A stretch of 64,000 bases of DNA, from positions 634,815-698,814 of the forward strand of contig NZ_KE386949.1 in the NCBI RefSeq assembly GCF_000429765.1. Reading direction: 5' to 3'. The notes beneath the pieces were generated by a model. That model was not told where the DNA came from, made no database searches, and saw nothing but the letters and a program-made list of their open reading frames with translations. Of this stretch, positions 36,484 to 46,018 are shown piece by piece. The number at the start of each line of letters is the position of its first letter. Within the stretch, counting starts at the first letter, position 1. This DNA is from Gemmobacter nectariphilus DSM 15620. GTDB taxonomy: Bacteria; Pseudomonadota; Alphaproteobacteria; Rhodobacterales; Rhodobacteraceae. The position numbers and the translations under genes are program-made.

Positions 36484-37524
36484 TCAGCGCCGACGCGAGC
36501 GGACCATGCCGACGATGTCGTAGACCTGTTCCATGATCGGATGGGCGATGGCATCGGCGCGGTCGGCGCCATGGCCGAGGATCCGGTCGATTTCCGCCGG
36601 ATCCTGCATCAGCCGGGTCATTTCCGACGAGATCGGCGCCAGGACCGACACTGCAAGGTCCGCAAGCGCCGGTTTGAACACGCCAAAGCCCTTGCCGCCG
36701 AATTCCGCCAGGACCTCGGCCTGCGACTTGCCCGACAGGCCGGCGTAGATGTTCACAAGGTTGCGTGCCTCGGCCCGGCCGTCCAGCCCTTCGGGGGTCT
36801 CGGGCAGCGGCTCGGGGTCGGTGACGGCGCGTTTCAGCTTCTTGGCGATGGCATCGGCATCGTCGGTCAGGTTGATGCGGCTGGCATCCGAGGGGTCGGA
36901 TTTCGACATCTTCTTGCTGCCATCGCGCAGGCTCATCACCCGCGTGGCAGCCCCTTCGATCACCGGCTCGGTGATCGGAAAGAAGTTGACGCCATAGTCA
37001 TGGTTGAACTTGGCCGCGATGTCGCGGGTCAGTTCCAGGTGCTGCTTCTGATCCTCGCCCACCGGGACATGGGTGGCCTTGTAGGCCAGAATGTCGGCCG
37101 CCATCAGCGAGGGATAGGCGAACAGGCCCAGCGAGGCTGCCTCGGCATCCTTGCCGGCGGTCTTGTCCTTCCACTGGGTCATGCGGCCCATCCAGCCCAT
37201 CCGCGCGACGCAGTTAAAGACCCAGGCCAGTTCGGCATGGGCGGTCACCTGGCTTTGGTTGAACAGGATCGAGCGGTCAGGGTCGATGCCGCAGGCGATA
37301 TAGGCCGCCGTCAGCTCGCGCGTGGCGTGGCGCAGCTTGGCCGGATCTTGCCAGACGGTGATCGCGTGCATGTCGACGATGCAATAGATCGTCTCGATCC
37401 CTTCGTCCTGCTTTTCGGCAAACCGCTTCAGCGCGCCCAGATAGTTGCCAAGCGTCAACCCGCCCGAAGGCTGGATGCCCGAAAAGACACGGGTTGCGAA
37501 CTTGGTGGCGGTGGTTTCGGTCAT
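36484..37524 (-). CDS. trpS: Tryptophanyl-tRNA synthetase
   Basis: 346 residues, class I synthetase. The HIGH-like motif [12 protein letters not shown] and the KMSKS loop ([13 protein letters not shown]) are clear, as is the Trp-binding [18 protein letters not shown] at 37524 was chosen since the family starts just before the Rossmann strand; a longer frame reaches 37587. Divergent from the rhomboid-like gene. Confidence 0.96.
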   Translation of the reverse strand: MTETTATKFATRVFSGIQPSGGLTLGNYLGALKRFAEKQDEGIETIYCIVDMHAITVWQDPAKLRHATRELTAAYIACGIDPDRSILFNQSQVTAHAELAWVFNCVARMGWMGRMTQWKDKTAGKDAEAASLGLFAYPSLMAADILAYKATHVPVGEDQKQHLELTRDIAAKFNHDYGVNFFPITEPVIEGAATRVMSLRDGSKKMSKSDPSDASRINLTDDADAIAKKLKRAVTDPEPLPETPEGLDGRAEARNLVNIYAGLSGKSQAEVLAEFGGKGFGVFKPALADLAVSVLAPISSEMTRLMQDPAEIDRILGHGADRADAIAHPIMEQVYDIVGMVRSRRR

Positions 37525-37600
37525 TCTGGCCTCCGGGGCTGGAAAAGGCATCGCGGGGGGCTTATCGCTCGGGCACCGGCACGTCAACGACGAGGATCAC

Positions 37601-38323
37601 ATGAGCGAGCGCCCCGAGCATATGGAACCCCCGCTGAACCCGCTGCCCCCGGTGGTCTGGGCGCTGGTGCTGCCCATGATCGTGATCGAGGCGGTGTTGC
37701 AGCTGGCGGGCGCCGGGCTGATCGGCGGGCGCGATGGCGTGGGCTGGCGGCTGATGGTGCTGGAGCGCATGGCCTTTGTGCCCGAACAGCTGGTCTGGAT
37801 GTGGCAGACGCGGCAGGTCCCGCTGAACGATCTGGCGCGGCTGGTCGGCTATGCCTTTGTCCATGTCAGCCTGTCGCACGCGGCCTTTGTCGTCGTGTTC
37901 GTCATGGCGCTTGGCAAGTTCATCTCGGACGTGTTCCGCCCCTGGGCTGTCGCAGTGCTGTTCCTGGGATCGGCCATCGGTGCGATGTTGATCTACACGA
38001 TCGTGCTGTCCTTTGCCCCCGCCCTGCGGCTGGAAACCGGGCAGATGCTGCCCATCGTCGGTGGCTATCCGGGGGCCTTCGGGCTGATCGGGGCCTTTAC
38101 CTTTGTGCTGTGGCTGCGGCTGGGGCAATCGGGCGGATCGACCTGGCGGGCCTTTTCGCTGATCGGCTTCATGATGGCGGTGCGGCTGGTGTTCGGCGTG
38201 CTGTTCGGCGGCGGGCCGGACTGGGTGGCCGACCTTGCCGGCTTTGCCATGGGCTTTGGCCTGGCCTTTGTCGTGGTGCCTGGCGGCCCCGCGCGCCTGC
38301 TGGCCCATCTGCGCCAGCGCTAG
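37601..38323 (+). CDS. Rhomboid-like membrane protein lacking the catalytic pair
   Basis: 240 residues with six or so hydrophobic segments. The layout is that of rhomboids: VGYAFVHVSLSHAAF for helix 2, then GGYPGAFGLIGAF where the active Ser of GxSG is expected, and VADLAGFAMGFG where the catalytic His of the AHLGGF block is expected. Here Pro157 replaces the Ser and Asp211 the His. It is thus likely an inactive pseudoprotease, perhaps a membrane chaperone-like factor. ATG at 37601. Confidence 0.75.
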   Translation: MSERPEHMEPPLNPLPPVVWALVLPMIVIEAVLQLAGAGLIGGRDGVGWRLMVLERMAFVPEQLVWMWQTRQVPLNDLARLVGYAFVHVSLSHAAFVVVFVMALGKFISDVFRPWAVAVLFLGSAIGAMLIYTIVLSFAPALRLETGQMLPIVGGYPGAFGLIGAFTFVLWLRLGQSGGSTWRAFSLIGFMMAVRLVFGVLFGGGPDWVADLAGFAMGFGLAFVVVPGGPARLLAHLRQR

Positions 38324-38339
38324 CGGGCCACAGGGAACA

Positions 38340-38359
38340 GGGGCCGAAATGTCGGCCCC
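38340..38359. terminator. Hairpin between convergent rhomboid-like and hypothetical genes
   Basis: GGGGCCG-AAATGT-CGGCCCC, a perfect 7-base stem, fills the short space between two converging stops. Confidence 0.55.
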
Positions 38360-38719
38360 CTAGTCAGCGTCGCGGATCATGTCGAGCCAGCGTTCCGCCG
38401 TCTGCGCGTCGCGGATCCGCAGGGTGATTTCGCCGCCGCTGGTCATCCGGGCATCGGGGAACTGTTCAAAGACCGTTTCGGGCAGCAATTTGCCGCGCCG
38501 CAATTCCGGCTTGCGGATATAGGCCAGAACCCAGTCGTCATTCGGAACCACGGCAAAGCAATAGTCGCTGTCCCGGAAGACCCGCAGGCTGTTGAGGAAT
38601 CCCTGTTCATGCGCGGCCATCGACAGGCCCGCAAGGGCGCCGAAACCGGCAACCAGGGTATCGAAGGCGGCTTTCGCGTCCGATGACGCGATCTCGCCCC
38701 GCAAATCGTCGATGTTCAT
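38360..38719 (-). CDS. Hypothetical protein, 119 residues
   Basis: Soluble, mixed alpha/beta composition; no signal peptide or membrane segment. MNIDDLRGEIASSDAKAAF suggests a helical start, followed by predicted strands (YCFAVVPNDDWVLAYIRKPEL) and a C-terminal helix (AQTAERWLDMIRDAD). It lies downstream of rpoD on the same strand. I recognise no family. Confidence 0.7.
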   Translation of the reverse strand: MNIDDLRGEIASSDAKAAFDTLVAGFGALAGLSMAAHEQGFLNSLRVFRDSDYCFAVVPNDDWVLAYIRKPELRRGKLLPETVFEQFPDARMTSGGEITLRIRDAQTAERWLDMIRDAD

Positions 38720-38740
38720 GGTCTGGTGATCCAGGCAAGT

Positions 38741-38766
38741 TCCGGGTGGATGTCATACCACCCGGA
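38741..38766 (-). terminator. Hairpin between rpoD and the hypothetical gene
   Basis: TCCGGGTGG (38741-38749) pairs perfectly with 38758-38766 around an 8-base loop, 31 bases after the rpoD stop. No T-run; may limit read-through into the 119-residue gene. Confidence 0.45.
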
Positions 38767-38796
38767 GATCCGGTAGAAGGGCCGGCAGACCCCGAC

Positions 38797-40803
38797 TTAC
38801 TGATCCAGGAACGAGCGCAGCTTGCGCGACCGGCTGGGGTGCTTGAGCTTTCGCAGCGCCTTGGCCTCGATCTGGCGGATCCGTTCGCGCGTCACGCTGA
38901 ACTGCTGGCCGACCTCTTCCAGCGTGTGATCGGTGTTCATGCCGATGCCAAAGCGCATCCGCAGAACCCGTTCCTCGCGCGGGGTAAGGCTGGCCAGAAC
39001 GCGGGTCGTGGTTTCCTTCAGGTTTTCCTGAATGGCCGAATCCAGCGGCAGGATCGCGTTCTTGTCCTCGATGAAATCGCCCAGCTGGCTGTCTTCTTCA
39101 TCGCCAATCGGGGTTTCAAGGCTGATCGGCTCCTTGGCGATCTTCATCACCTTGCGCACCTTCTCCAGCGGCATCTGGAGCTTTTCGGCCAGTTCCTCGG
39201 GCGTCGGCTCGCGGCCGATCTCGTGCAGCATCTGGCGGCTGGTGCGGACCAGCTTGTTGATCGTCTCGATCATGTGGACCGGAATGCGGATCGTGCGCGC
39301 CTGGTCCGCGATGGACCGGGTGATCGCCTGACGGATCCACCAGGTCGCATAGGTCGAGAACTTGTAGCCGCGGCGGTATTCGAACTTGTCCACCGCCTTC
39401 ATCAGGCCGATGTTGCCTTCCTGGATCAGGTCCAGGAACTGCAGCCCGCGGTTGGTGTATTTCTTGGCGATGGAGATCACGAGGCGCAGGTTTGCCTCGA
39501 CCATTTCCTTCTTGGCCTGGCGGGCCTCTTTCTCGCCCTTTTGCACCTGGTTCACGATGCGGCGGAATTCGCTGATGTCGACGCCGATATACTGGCCGAC
39601 CTGCGCCATGTCGTTGCGAAGTTCCGCCACCTGGGCGGCGGATTTTTCGATCAGCGATTGCCAGCCGCGGCCTGGCTTGCGCGCCATGCGGTCCAGCCAG
39701 GTCGGATCCAGTTCATAGCCCTGATATTCGGCGATGAATTCCTGGCGGTTGATGCGCGCCTGATCAGCCAGCTTCACCATGCCCGAGTTGATCGACATGA
39801 TCCGGCGGTTGATGCCGTAGAGCTGGTCGATCAGCGCCTCGATCCGGTTGTTGTGCAGATGCAGCTCGTTCACCAGCGTGACGATTTCAGAGCGCAGCTT
39901 TTGATAGGCCGCCTCGTCCGCGGCCGAGAACTTGCTGGTTTCCGACAGGGTCGCGGTCATCCGCAGGCGCTGCATCTCGGCCAGCTTAACGTAATCGCGC
40001 GCGATGATGTCCAGCGTGTCCAGCACCTTGGGCTTGAGCGCGGCTTCCATCGCGGCCAGCGACATGTTCGACGCATCATCGTCGTCATCGTCGTCGTCCG
40101 ACCGCATCAGCGGGTTGCCGTCGGCGTCCAGCTCGGGCTCGTTGCCGCTGCGGCGGGGGGCCGCGGGCGTCGAGCTTGCAGAAACCTCGATCCCGTCCAG
40201 ATCGGGGCCGTCCATGTCGCCTTCGCCATCGACCGAGCGCCCGAAGGTCGCTTCAAGGTCGATCACGTCGCGCAGCAGGATTTCCTCGTTCAGAAGTTCG
40301 TCGCGCCAGATGGTGATGGCCTGAAAGGTCAGCGGGCTTTCGCACAGCCCGGCGATCATGGTGTTCCGGCCAGCCTCGATCCGCTTGGCGATGGCGATCT
40401 CGCCCTCGCGCGACAGCAGTTCGACCGAGCCCATCTCGCGCAGATACATGCGGACAGGGTCGTCGGTGCGGTCCAGCGTTTCCGACTGCACGCCCGCAAT
40501 CGCGATCTCGCGCGAGCCAGAGCCGGTTTCCACCAGCTCGCCCGCCTGGGCGCCTTCGCCTTCTTCGGCCTCTTCTTCCTCGATGACGTTGATGCCCATT
40601 TCGGACAGCATCGACATCACATCCTCGATCTGCTCGGACGACACCTGATCCTGCGGCAGGACGGTGTTCAGCTGGTCGATGGTGATGTAACCCCGCTCAC
40701 GCGCATCGGCGATCATCTTGCGGACGGCGGCCTGGCTCATGTCCAGGGTGATCTCGGCGTCCTGCTCGGCCGGTTTGACGTCGTCGGTGTCCTTCATCGC
40801 CAT
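38797..40803 (-). CDS. rpoD: Primary sigma factor (sigma-70)
   Basis: 668 residues. Region 1.1 ([20 protein letters not shown]), an acidic spacer ([15 protein letters not shown] and a long Asp run), region 2 ([20 protein letters not shown]), region 3, and region 4 with the -35 reading HTH ([20 protein letters not shown]). ATG at 40803 follows GGGAGC; a second ATG is at 40797. It is downstream of dnaG, as in the macromolecular-synthesis operon. Confidence 0.97.
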   Translation of the reverse strand: MAMKDTDDVKPAEQDAEITLDMSQAAVRKMIADARERGYITIDQLNTVLPQDQVSSEQIEDVMSMLSEMGINVIEEEEAEEGEGAQAGELVETGSGSREIAIAGVQSETLDRTDDPVRMYLREMGSVELLSREGEIAIAKRIEAGRNTMIAGLCESPLTFQAITIWRDELLNEEILLRDVIDLEATFGRSVDGEGDMDGPDLDGIEVSASSTPAAPRRSGNEPELDADGNPLMRSDDDDDDDDASNMSLAAMEAALKPKVLDTLDIIARDYVKLAEMQRLRMTATLSETSKFSAADEAAYQKLRSEIVTLVNELHLHNNRIEALIDQLYGINRRIMSINSGMVKLADQARINRQEFIAEYQGYELDPTWLDRMARKPGRGWQSLIEKSAAQVAELRNDMAQVGQYIGVDISEFRRIVNQVQKGEKEARQAKKEMVEANLRLVISIAKKYTNRGLQFLDLIQEGNIGLMKAVDKFEYRRGYKFSTYATWWIRQAITRSIADQARTIRIPVHMIETINKLVRTSRQMLHEIGREPTPEELAEKLQMPLEKVRKVMKIAKEPISLETPIGDEEDSQLGDFIEDKNAILPLDSAIQENLKETTTRVLASLTPREERVLRMRFGIGMNTDHTLEEVGQQFSVTRERIRQIEAKALRKLKHPSRSRKLRSFLDQ

Positions 40804-40899
40804 GGATGCTCCCTGGATAGCCGGTGGGGCGAATCGAATCACCGAATCGCCCGTCTCCAATCTGACACTCAATACCGCGAATCACGGGAAGTGAAAGCC

Positions 40900-42822
40900 T
40901 CAGTGGCGCTTCTTCACCCAGACCTGTCTGTCTATGAGGCTTTGCAGATACCCTGACATGGCTGCGCGGTCTTCTCCCAGATCGCTCGAATCGTCATTGC
41001 TCACTCGTCCTGCGCGATTTACCGCCTCGGCCGCCTGTCCCAGCCGCCACGTCAGCCCTTCGTCGGCCAGCGCCTCCATCTCCTCGACACCTTCCGCGAT
41101 TTCGCGCCGGGCCGCGCGGCGGGCCTCGAGCTTGGCGAATTCTTCGGCCAGGCACAGCCGGGCAAGGGCAGCATCCTCGGGGTTGCGAACGGCAGGGACG
41201 ATCTGCACATGGGGAAGCGCGCGCAGGGTTTCAAGTTCCTGCCCCGCCATCGCCTGCAAGGTTGCGGCCGGATCGGGCGCATGGGCGGCCCGCAGCAGCG
41301 CGGTGCGCAAGGTGGCATGGCCAGGGTCGGCGCAGTCCATCCGCTCCAGCGCGCTGTCGAATGTATCGACCAGCTCGGGATGCAGCGCCAGCAGCGCCAG
41401 GACCACCGCCTCGCGCAGCCGATCCTCGACCGTCTCGCCGGAACCTGCCAGCAGCGAGGCGCGGGTCGAGGGCAGGGGGGCGGCCTTGACCTTTTGCTGC
41501 CACTGGCGCGGCACGAACCCGCGCGGGGCCCGCACGCCGGTGCCGAACAGCTCTTCGCGCAGGCGCTTCATCTCGGCGCCGTAATGCGCGCGGATCGACG
41601 GATCGGCAATCCGGGCCAGCGCGGTGCGCAGCCGCTTGTCCAATGCGGCGCGGCGTTCGGGGCTGTCAAAGACCTGACCTTCGGTCTCGCGCTGCCACAG
41701 CAGCCGCACCATGGGCTGCGCCCCGTCCAGCACGCGCTGGAACGCGCCGGCCCCTTCGGCCTTGATCAGATCGTCCGGGTCCATCCCGCCCGGCATCACC
41801 GCAAAGCGCAGGCCCTTGCCGGCCTCCAGCAAGGGCAGCGCCAGGTCGATCACCCGCAGCGCCGCCCGCATCCCCGCCGCATCGCCATCCAGCGCGATCA
41901 CCGGCTCGTCATGGATGCGCCACATCAGGCGCAGCTGATCTTCGGTGACAGCCGTGCCCAGCGGGGCGACCGCGCCGCGAAAACCCGCCTCGGACAAGGC
42001 GATCACGTCCATGTAGCCCTCGGCCACCACCAAGGGCAGACCCTTGCCCGCCGCCTCGCGCGCAGGGCCGATGTTGAACAGGTTCCGCCCCTTGTCGAAC
42101 AGCGTCGTTTCCGGCCCGTTCAGGTATTTCGCCCGCGCATTCGGATCGAGCGAGCGGCCACCCAGGCTGATCGCCCGCCCACGGCCATCGCGGATCGGAA
42201 AGATCACCCGGCCGCGGAACCGGTCATAGGGCGCCCCGCCATCGTCGGGCTTGATCGCAAGGCCTGCCTCGATCAGCAGATCGGGCGCAATCCCCTTGGC
42301 CCCCAGCGCCTGCACCAGCCCGGTGCGCTGATCGGGCGCCCAGCCGATCTGCCAGCGGTCCTGCGCTGCCTCGGTCAGCCGGCGCCGCGCCAGATAGTCC
42401 CGCGCCACGCTGCCCGACCCGGATCGCAGCATCATGCGGTAATGCTGGACGGCGGCCTCCACCACCTCGGCCAGCTTCGTGCGCCGGTCTTGAACCTCGG
42501 CCGCCCTGGGGTCGCGCGCGGGCATCGGCATTCCAGCCTCGCGGGCCAGGATCTCCACCGCTTCCATGAAGCCGACGTTCTCGGTTTCCTTCACAAAGGA
42601 AATCGCGTCGCCCTTGGCGTGGCAGCCAAAGCAGTAGTAGAACCCCTTGCGGTCATCGACGTGAAACGAGGCGCTCTTTTCCTGATGGAACGGGCAGGGC
42701 GCCCACATGTCGCCCTTGGCCTGATTGGATTTGCGCATGTCCCAGATGACCTTGCGCCCGACCACCTGGGTCAGGGAAAGGCGGTTGCGCAGCTCGTCAA
42801 GGAATCCGGGGGGCAGGCTCAT
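40900..42822 (-). CDS. dnaG: DNA primase
   Basis: 640 residues. The zinc-binding domain has Cys43, His46, Cys64 and Cys67 (APCPFHQEK, YYCFGCHAKGD). The TOPRIM core has VVAEGYMDVIAL and ALDGDAAGMRAA with the metal-binding acidic residues. The C-terminal helicase-binding part is present. It makes RNA primers for replication. Starts 35 bases after repeat R7 and precedes rpoD by 97 bases. Confidence 0.97.
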   Translation of the reverse strand: MSLPPGFLDELRNRLSLTQVVGRKVIWDMRKSNQAKGDMWAPCPFHQEKSASFHVDDRKGFYYCFGCHAKGDAISFVKETENVGFMEAVEILAREAGMPMPARDPRAAEVQDRRTKLAEVVEAAVQHYRMMLRSGSGSVARDYLARRRLTEAAQDRWQIGWAPDQRTGLVQALGAKGIAPDLLIEAGLAIKPDDGGAPYDRFRGRVIFPIRDGRGRAISLGGRSLDPNARAKYLNGPETTLFDKGRNLFNIGPAREAAGKGLPLVVAEGYMDVIALSEAGFRGAVAPLGTAVTEDQLRLMWRIHDEPVIALDGDAAGMRAALRVIDLALPLLEAGKGLRFAVMPGGMDPDDLIKAEGAGAFQRVLDGAQPMVRLLWQRETEGQVFDSPERRAALDKRLRTALARIADPSIRAHYGAEMKRLREELFGTGVRAPRGFVPRQWQQKVKAAPLPSTRASLLAGSGETVEDRLREAVVLALLALHPELVDTFDSALERMDCADPGHATLRTALLRAAHAPDPAATLQAMAGQELETLRALPHVQIVPAVRNPEDAALARLCLAEEFAKLEARRAARREIAEGVEEMEALADEGLTWRLGQAAEAVNRAGRVSNDDSSDLGEDRAAMSGYLQSLIDRQVWVKKRH

Positions 42823-42857
42823 GCCACCGATATAGCCCTCTGCGCGGGGAATTGCAC

Positions 42858-42916
42858 CGTTTCATCTGTCCTGAAATATCCTCGGGCAGGTCTGGAAGGG
42901 CAGACAGCCCTTCCAG
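42858..42916 (-). repeat. Repeat copy R7 upstream of dnaG
   Basis: On the minus strand: hairpin CTGGAAGGGC-TGTCT-GCCCTTCCAG (42916-42892), then GCCCGAGGATATTTCAGG and ACAGATGAAA ending near 42858. Stem and loop (GGGC-GTCT-GCCC) closely match the last hairpin of R1, showing that hairpin and core travel together. Confidence 0.75.
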
Positions 42917-42938
42917 CGGCGCGCGGGGCCGTCCCTGC

Positions 42939-42973
42939 GGCGCCGGCGGGGCCTCGATGGCCCCGCCGGCGCC
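42939..42973 (-). terminator. 15-base perfect hairpin after lldD
   Basis: GGCGCCGGCGGGGCC (42939-42953) pairs with 42959-42973 around a 5-base loop, eight bases beyond the lldD stop. Very stable; likely terminates or protects the lldD message, although no T-run follows. Confidence 0.6.
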
Positions 42974-42981
42974 AACTACCC

Positions 42982-44145
42982 TTACGAATACCGCGTAAAG
43001 AACCCCTCGGGAATCAACAGGTTGTCCCGGCCAAGGTTCTGCACATCGCGCTCGCCGCACAGGGCCATGGAAATGTCCAGCTCCTTGCGGATCACCTCCA
43101 GCGCGGCCGTCACCCCGGCCTCGCCCATCGCGCCAAGGCCGTAGACGAACGCCCGCCCGATAAAGGTCGATCGCGCCCCCAGTGCCAGCGCCTTCAGCAC
43201 GTCCTGGCCAGACCGGATCCCGCTGTCGAGATGGATTTCCACCCGGTCGCCCACCGCGTCGACGATCTGCGGCAACATGCGGATCGAGGACAGCGCCCCG
43301 TCCAGCTGCCGCCCGCCATGGTTGGACACCACGATGGCATCGGCGCCCACCTCGGCCGCCTTGCGCGCATCCTCGGCATCCAGGATTCCCTTGAGGATCA
43401 GCTTGCCGCCCCACATCTCCTTCAGCTTGGCGATCTTGCCCCAGTCAAGCTGCGGGTCGAACTGTTCCGCCGTCCAGCTGGACAGCGAACTGGCATCCGC
43501 CACCCCCTTGGCATGGCCGACGATATTGCCAAAGAACCGCCGTTTCGTCCCCAGCATTCCCAGGCCCCAGCGCCAGCGCGTCGCCAGATCGGCAATCGTC
43601 GCAGGCGTCAGCTTGGGCGGCGCCGACAGCCCGTTTTTCAGATCCTTGTGCCGCTGGCCAAGGATTTGCAGATCCAGCGTCAGAACCAGCGCCGAACATT
43701 TCGCGGCCTTGGCCCGCTCGATCAGCCGACGCACGAAATCCTCGTCGCGCATCACATAGAGCTGGAACCAGAACGGGGCCGGGCTGTTCGCCGCCACATC
43801 CTCGATCGAACAGATCGACATGGTCGAGAGGGTAAAGGGTACCCCGAACCGCGCCGCCGCGCGGGCGGCCAGAATCTCGCCATCGGCGTGCTGCATCCCC
43901 GTCAAGCCGACGGGCGCCAGCGCGACCGGCATGGCGATGTCCTGCCCGATCATCGTGGTACGGGTGGACCGGTTCGACATGTCCACCGCCACCTTCTGGC
44001 GCAGACGGATCTGGGCGAAATCGGTGGTATTCTCGCGGAAGGTCTGTTCGGTCCAGCTGCCCGATTCCGCATAATCGTAGAACATCTTCGGCGTGCGCGC
44101 CTTGTGCAGGCGCTTGAGGTCGTCGATGCAGGTGATGACGGGCAT
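42982..44145 (-). CDS. lldD: FMN-dependent alpha-hydroxy-acid dehydrogenase, L-lactate dehydrogenase type
   Basis: 387 residues. The FMN/substrate motif SNHGGRQLDGA with catalytic His and Arg is intact, as are LAPVGLTGMQHADGE and LDSGIRSGQDVLKALALGA. The length fits the membrane-associated L-lactate dehydrogenase group, feeding electrons to quinone. Glycolate or mandelate oxidases are alternatives. ATG at 44145 with CAGGAG upstream. Confidence 0.88.
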   Translation of the reverse strand: MPVITCIDDLKRLHKARTPKMFYDYAESGSWTEQTFRENTTDFAQIRLRQKVAVDMSNRSTRTTMIGQDIAMPVALAPVGLTGMQHADGEILAARAAARFGVPFTLSTMSICSIEDVAANSPAPFWFQLYVMRDEDFVRRLIERAKAAKCSALVLTLDLQILGQRHKDLKNGLSAPPKLTPATIADLATRWRWGLGMLGTKRRFFGNIVGHAKGVADASSLSSWTAEQFDPQLDWGKIAKLKEMWGGKLILKGILDAEDARKAAEVGADAIVVSNHGGRQLDGALSSIRMLPQIVDAVGDRVEIHLDSGIRSGQDVLKALALGARSTFIGRAFVYGLGAMGEAGVTAALEVIRKELDISMALCGERDVQNLGRDNLLIPEGFFTRYS

Positions 44146-44160
44146 GGCACACTCCTGAAC

Positions 44161-44179
44161 TGGTAACTTTCGCTTACCA
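44161..44179. promoter_or_regulatory. Inverted repeat ahead of lldD, possible operator
   Basis: TGGTAA-N7-TTACCA is perfect and lies 16 bases upstream of the lldD ATG. GntR/FadR-type lactate regulators bind TGGT...ACCA repeats, though normally with a shorter spacer, so the assignment is tentative. Confidence 0.4.
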
Positions 44180-44201
44180 ATCGTGCCTGCCCGCCGCAAT
44201 G

Positions 44202-44230
44202 AAAAAGGCGCGAGGGTTGCCCCCCGCGCC
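44202..44230 (-). terminator. Intrinsic terminator of the peroxiredoxin gene
   Basis: On the minus strand GGCGCG (44230-44225) and CGCGCC (44212-44207) pair around a G-rich/C-rich inner stem and are followed by five T residues (44206-44202). It is 20 bases after the stop. Confidence 0.8.
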
Positions 44231-44250
44231 TGCATTCCTGTCCGGCCCGA

Positions 44251-44736
44251 TCAGATCTCGGCCAGAAGCGCCTCGCCGCCCGAGATCTCGCACTGGCCGG
44301 GCGAGGCCTCCAGATGCAGTTTCTCGACCTTGCCGTCGACCACATACATCGCATAGCGCTTGGACCGGCCGATCAGACCCGCGGGCGGGGCGTCGAAGTT
44401 CAGCCCAAGCGCCTTGGTCCAGTCGCCCGCATCGGCCAGCATCGAGATGCCGGCGGCAGCGGCGCCCGTCGCCTCGCCCCAGGCCTTCATCACGAAGGGA
44501 TCGTTGACGGACACGCAGACGATTTCGTCCACGCCCTTGGCGGCAAAGCCGTCCTTGGTGCGGATGAAGCTGGGCACATGGGCCGAATGGCAGGTCGGGG
44601 TAAAGGCGCCCGGCACCGCAAAGATCACCACTTTGCGGCCTTTGGTCAGGTCGGCCACCTTGACGCCTTCGGGGCCATTGCTGCCCAGTTTGATCAGCGT
44701 GCCTTCGGGCAGCGTGTCGCCTGCGGAAATGGTCAT
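44251..44736 (-). CDS. Peroxiredoxin, Prx5 family
   Basis: 161 residues. The peroxidatic Cys is in PGAFTPTCHSAHVPSF, a Prx5 hallmark, with a second Cys late in PGQCEISGG. Reduces alkyl hydroperoxides and H2O2 with thioredoxin or glutathione. ATG at 44736. Divergent from the ferredoxin-type reductase gene. Confidence 0.93.
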   Translation of the reverse strand: MTISAGDTLPEGTLIKLGSNGPEGVKVADLTKGRKVVIFAVPGAFTPTCHSAHVPSFIRTKDGFAAKGVDEIVCVSVNDPFVMKAWGEATGAAAAGISMLADAGDWTKALGLNFDAPPAGLIGRSKRYAMYVVDGKVEKLHLEASPGQCEISGGEALLAEI

Positions 44737-44814
44737 GTTGCATCCTTCGCGCGTTGTGTTCGGTTCCGCCATGGATATAGTCTCCGGCCTCGGACGCGAC
44801 CAGAGGGTACGGAG

Positions 44815-46014
44815 ATGCATATTGCCATTGTCGGCGCGGGTCAGGCAGGGGCCGCCCTGGCCGCGAAACTGCGCGCGCTTGGGCACACGGGGCCGGTCAC
44901 GCTGATCGGTGCCGAGCCTGCCGCCCCCTATCAGCGCCCGCCGCTGTCCAAGGCCTATCTGCTGGGCGAGATGCCGCTGGAACGTCTGATGCTGCGCGCC
45001 CCCGAGTTCTGGCAGGCGCAGGATATCCGCCTGATGACCGGGGCTGCGGTATCGTCCCTTGACCCGGTGGCCCGCACGCTGCGGGTGGGGGACGAGGTAT
45101 TGCGCTGGGACCAGCTGGCGCTGACCACCGGCGCGCATGTGCGGCGCCTGCCGGCGGCAATGGGCGGCAACCTTCCGGGCGTTCATTATGTGCGCACCCT
45201 GGCCGATGTGGATGGCATGGCCCCCGAATTCGTGGCGGGCCGCCGGGTGCTGATCGTCGGTGGCGGCTATATCGGCCTTGAGGCCGCAGCGGTTGCGGCG
45301 AAAAAGGGCCTGCATGTCACGCTGATCGAAGCCGCGCCGCGCATCTTGCAACGTGTGGCGGCGCTGGAAACCTCGGACTGGTTTCGCGCGCTGCACACCC
45401 GCCATGGGGTCCAGATCATCGAGGGTGTCGCGCTGTCCGGCCTGACGGGGCAGGGGCTTGTGTCGGGCGCGGATCTGGCGGATGGCCGGCATATCCCGTG
45501 CGATTTCGCCATCGTGGGTGTCGGCATCCTGCCCGAAACCGCGCTGGCCGAGGCGGCCGGGATCGCGCTGGACAATGGCATTGCGACCGACGAGCAGGGC
45601 CGCACCTCGGCCCCCGGCATCTGGGCCGCGGGGGATTGTGCCAGCTTCCCCCATGGCGCGGGGCGGCTGCGGCTGGAAAGCGTGCCCAATGCGATCGACA
45701 TGGCGGAGTGTGTTGCGGGCAACATGCTGGGGGCCGGCAAGCCCTATGCGCCCAAGCCGTGGTTCTGGTCGGACCAGTATGACGTCAAGTTGCAGATCGC
45801 CGGGCTGAACACCGGCTATACCCGCGTTGTCGTGCGCGACGGTGGCACGGCGCGGTCGCACTGGTATTACGCAGGGGATCGCCTGCTGGCGGTGGATGCG
45901 ATGAACGATCCGCGCGCCTTCATGATCGCGCGCCGCCTGATCGAGGCGGGACGCAGTGCCGACCCGGCGCTGGTGGCCGATCCGGCGACCGATCTGAAGT
46001 CGCTGATGGGATAA
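44815..46014 (+). CDS. FAD-dependent ferredoxin/rubredoxin reductase-type oxidoreductase
   Basis: 399 residues. Two dinucleotide motifs: FAD-binding IVGAGQAGAALA at the N-terminus and NAD-binding IVGGGYIGLEAAAVA in the middle; then GIWAAGDCASFP and a C-terminal reductase domain (WFWSDQYDVKLQIAGL). It transfers electrons from NAD(P)H to a ferredoxin or rubredoxin. No ferredoxin gene is adjacent. Confidence 0.9.
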   Translation: MHIAIVGAGQAGAALAAKLRALGHTGPVTLIGAEPAAPYQRPPLSKAYLLGEMPLERLMLRAPEFWQAQDIRLMTGAAVSSLDPVARTLRVGDEVLRWDQLALTTGAHVRRLPAAMGGNLPGVHYVRTLADVDGMAPEFVAGRRVLIVGGGYIGLEAAAVAAKKGLHVTLIEAAPRILQRVAALETSDWFRALHTRHGVQIIEGVALSGLTGQGLVSGADLADGRHIPCDFAIVGVGILPETALAEAAGIALDNGIATDEQGRTSAPGIWAAGDCASFPHGAGRLRLESVPNAIDMAECVAGNMLGAGKPYAPKPWFWSDQYDVKLQIAGLNTGYTRVVVRDGGTARSHWYYAGDRLLAVDAMNDPRAFMIARRLIEAGRSADPALVADPATDLKSLMG

Positions 46015-46018
46015 GCCG

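Noticed and set aside
38683-40956. 757-residue plus-strand frame over rpoD
   Set aside because: Antisense shadow with His/Asp/Val-rich composition.
41209-44166. 985-residue plus-strand frame over dnaG and lldD
   Set aside because: Antisense to two clear genes, composition of a shadow frame, no domain seen.
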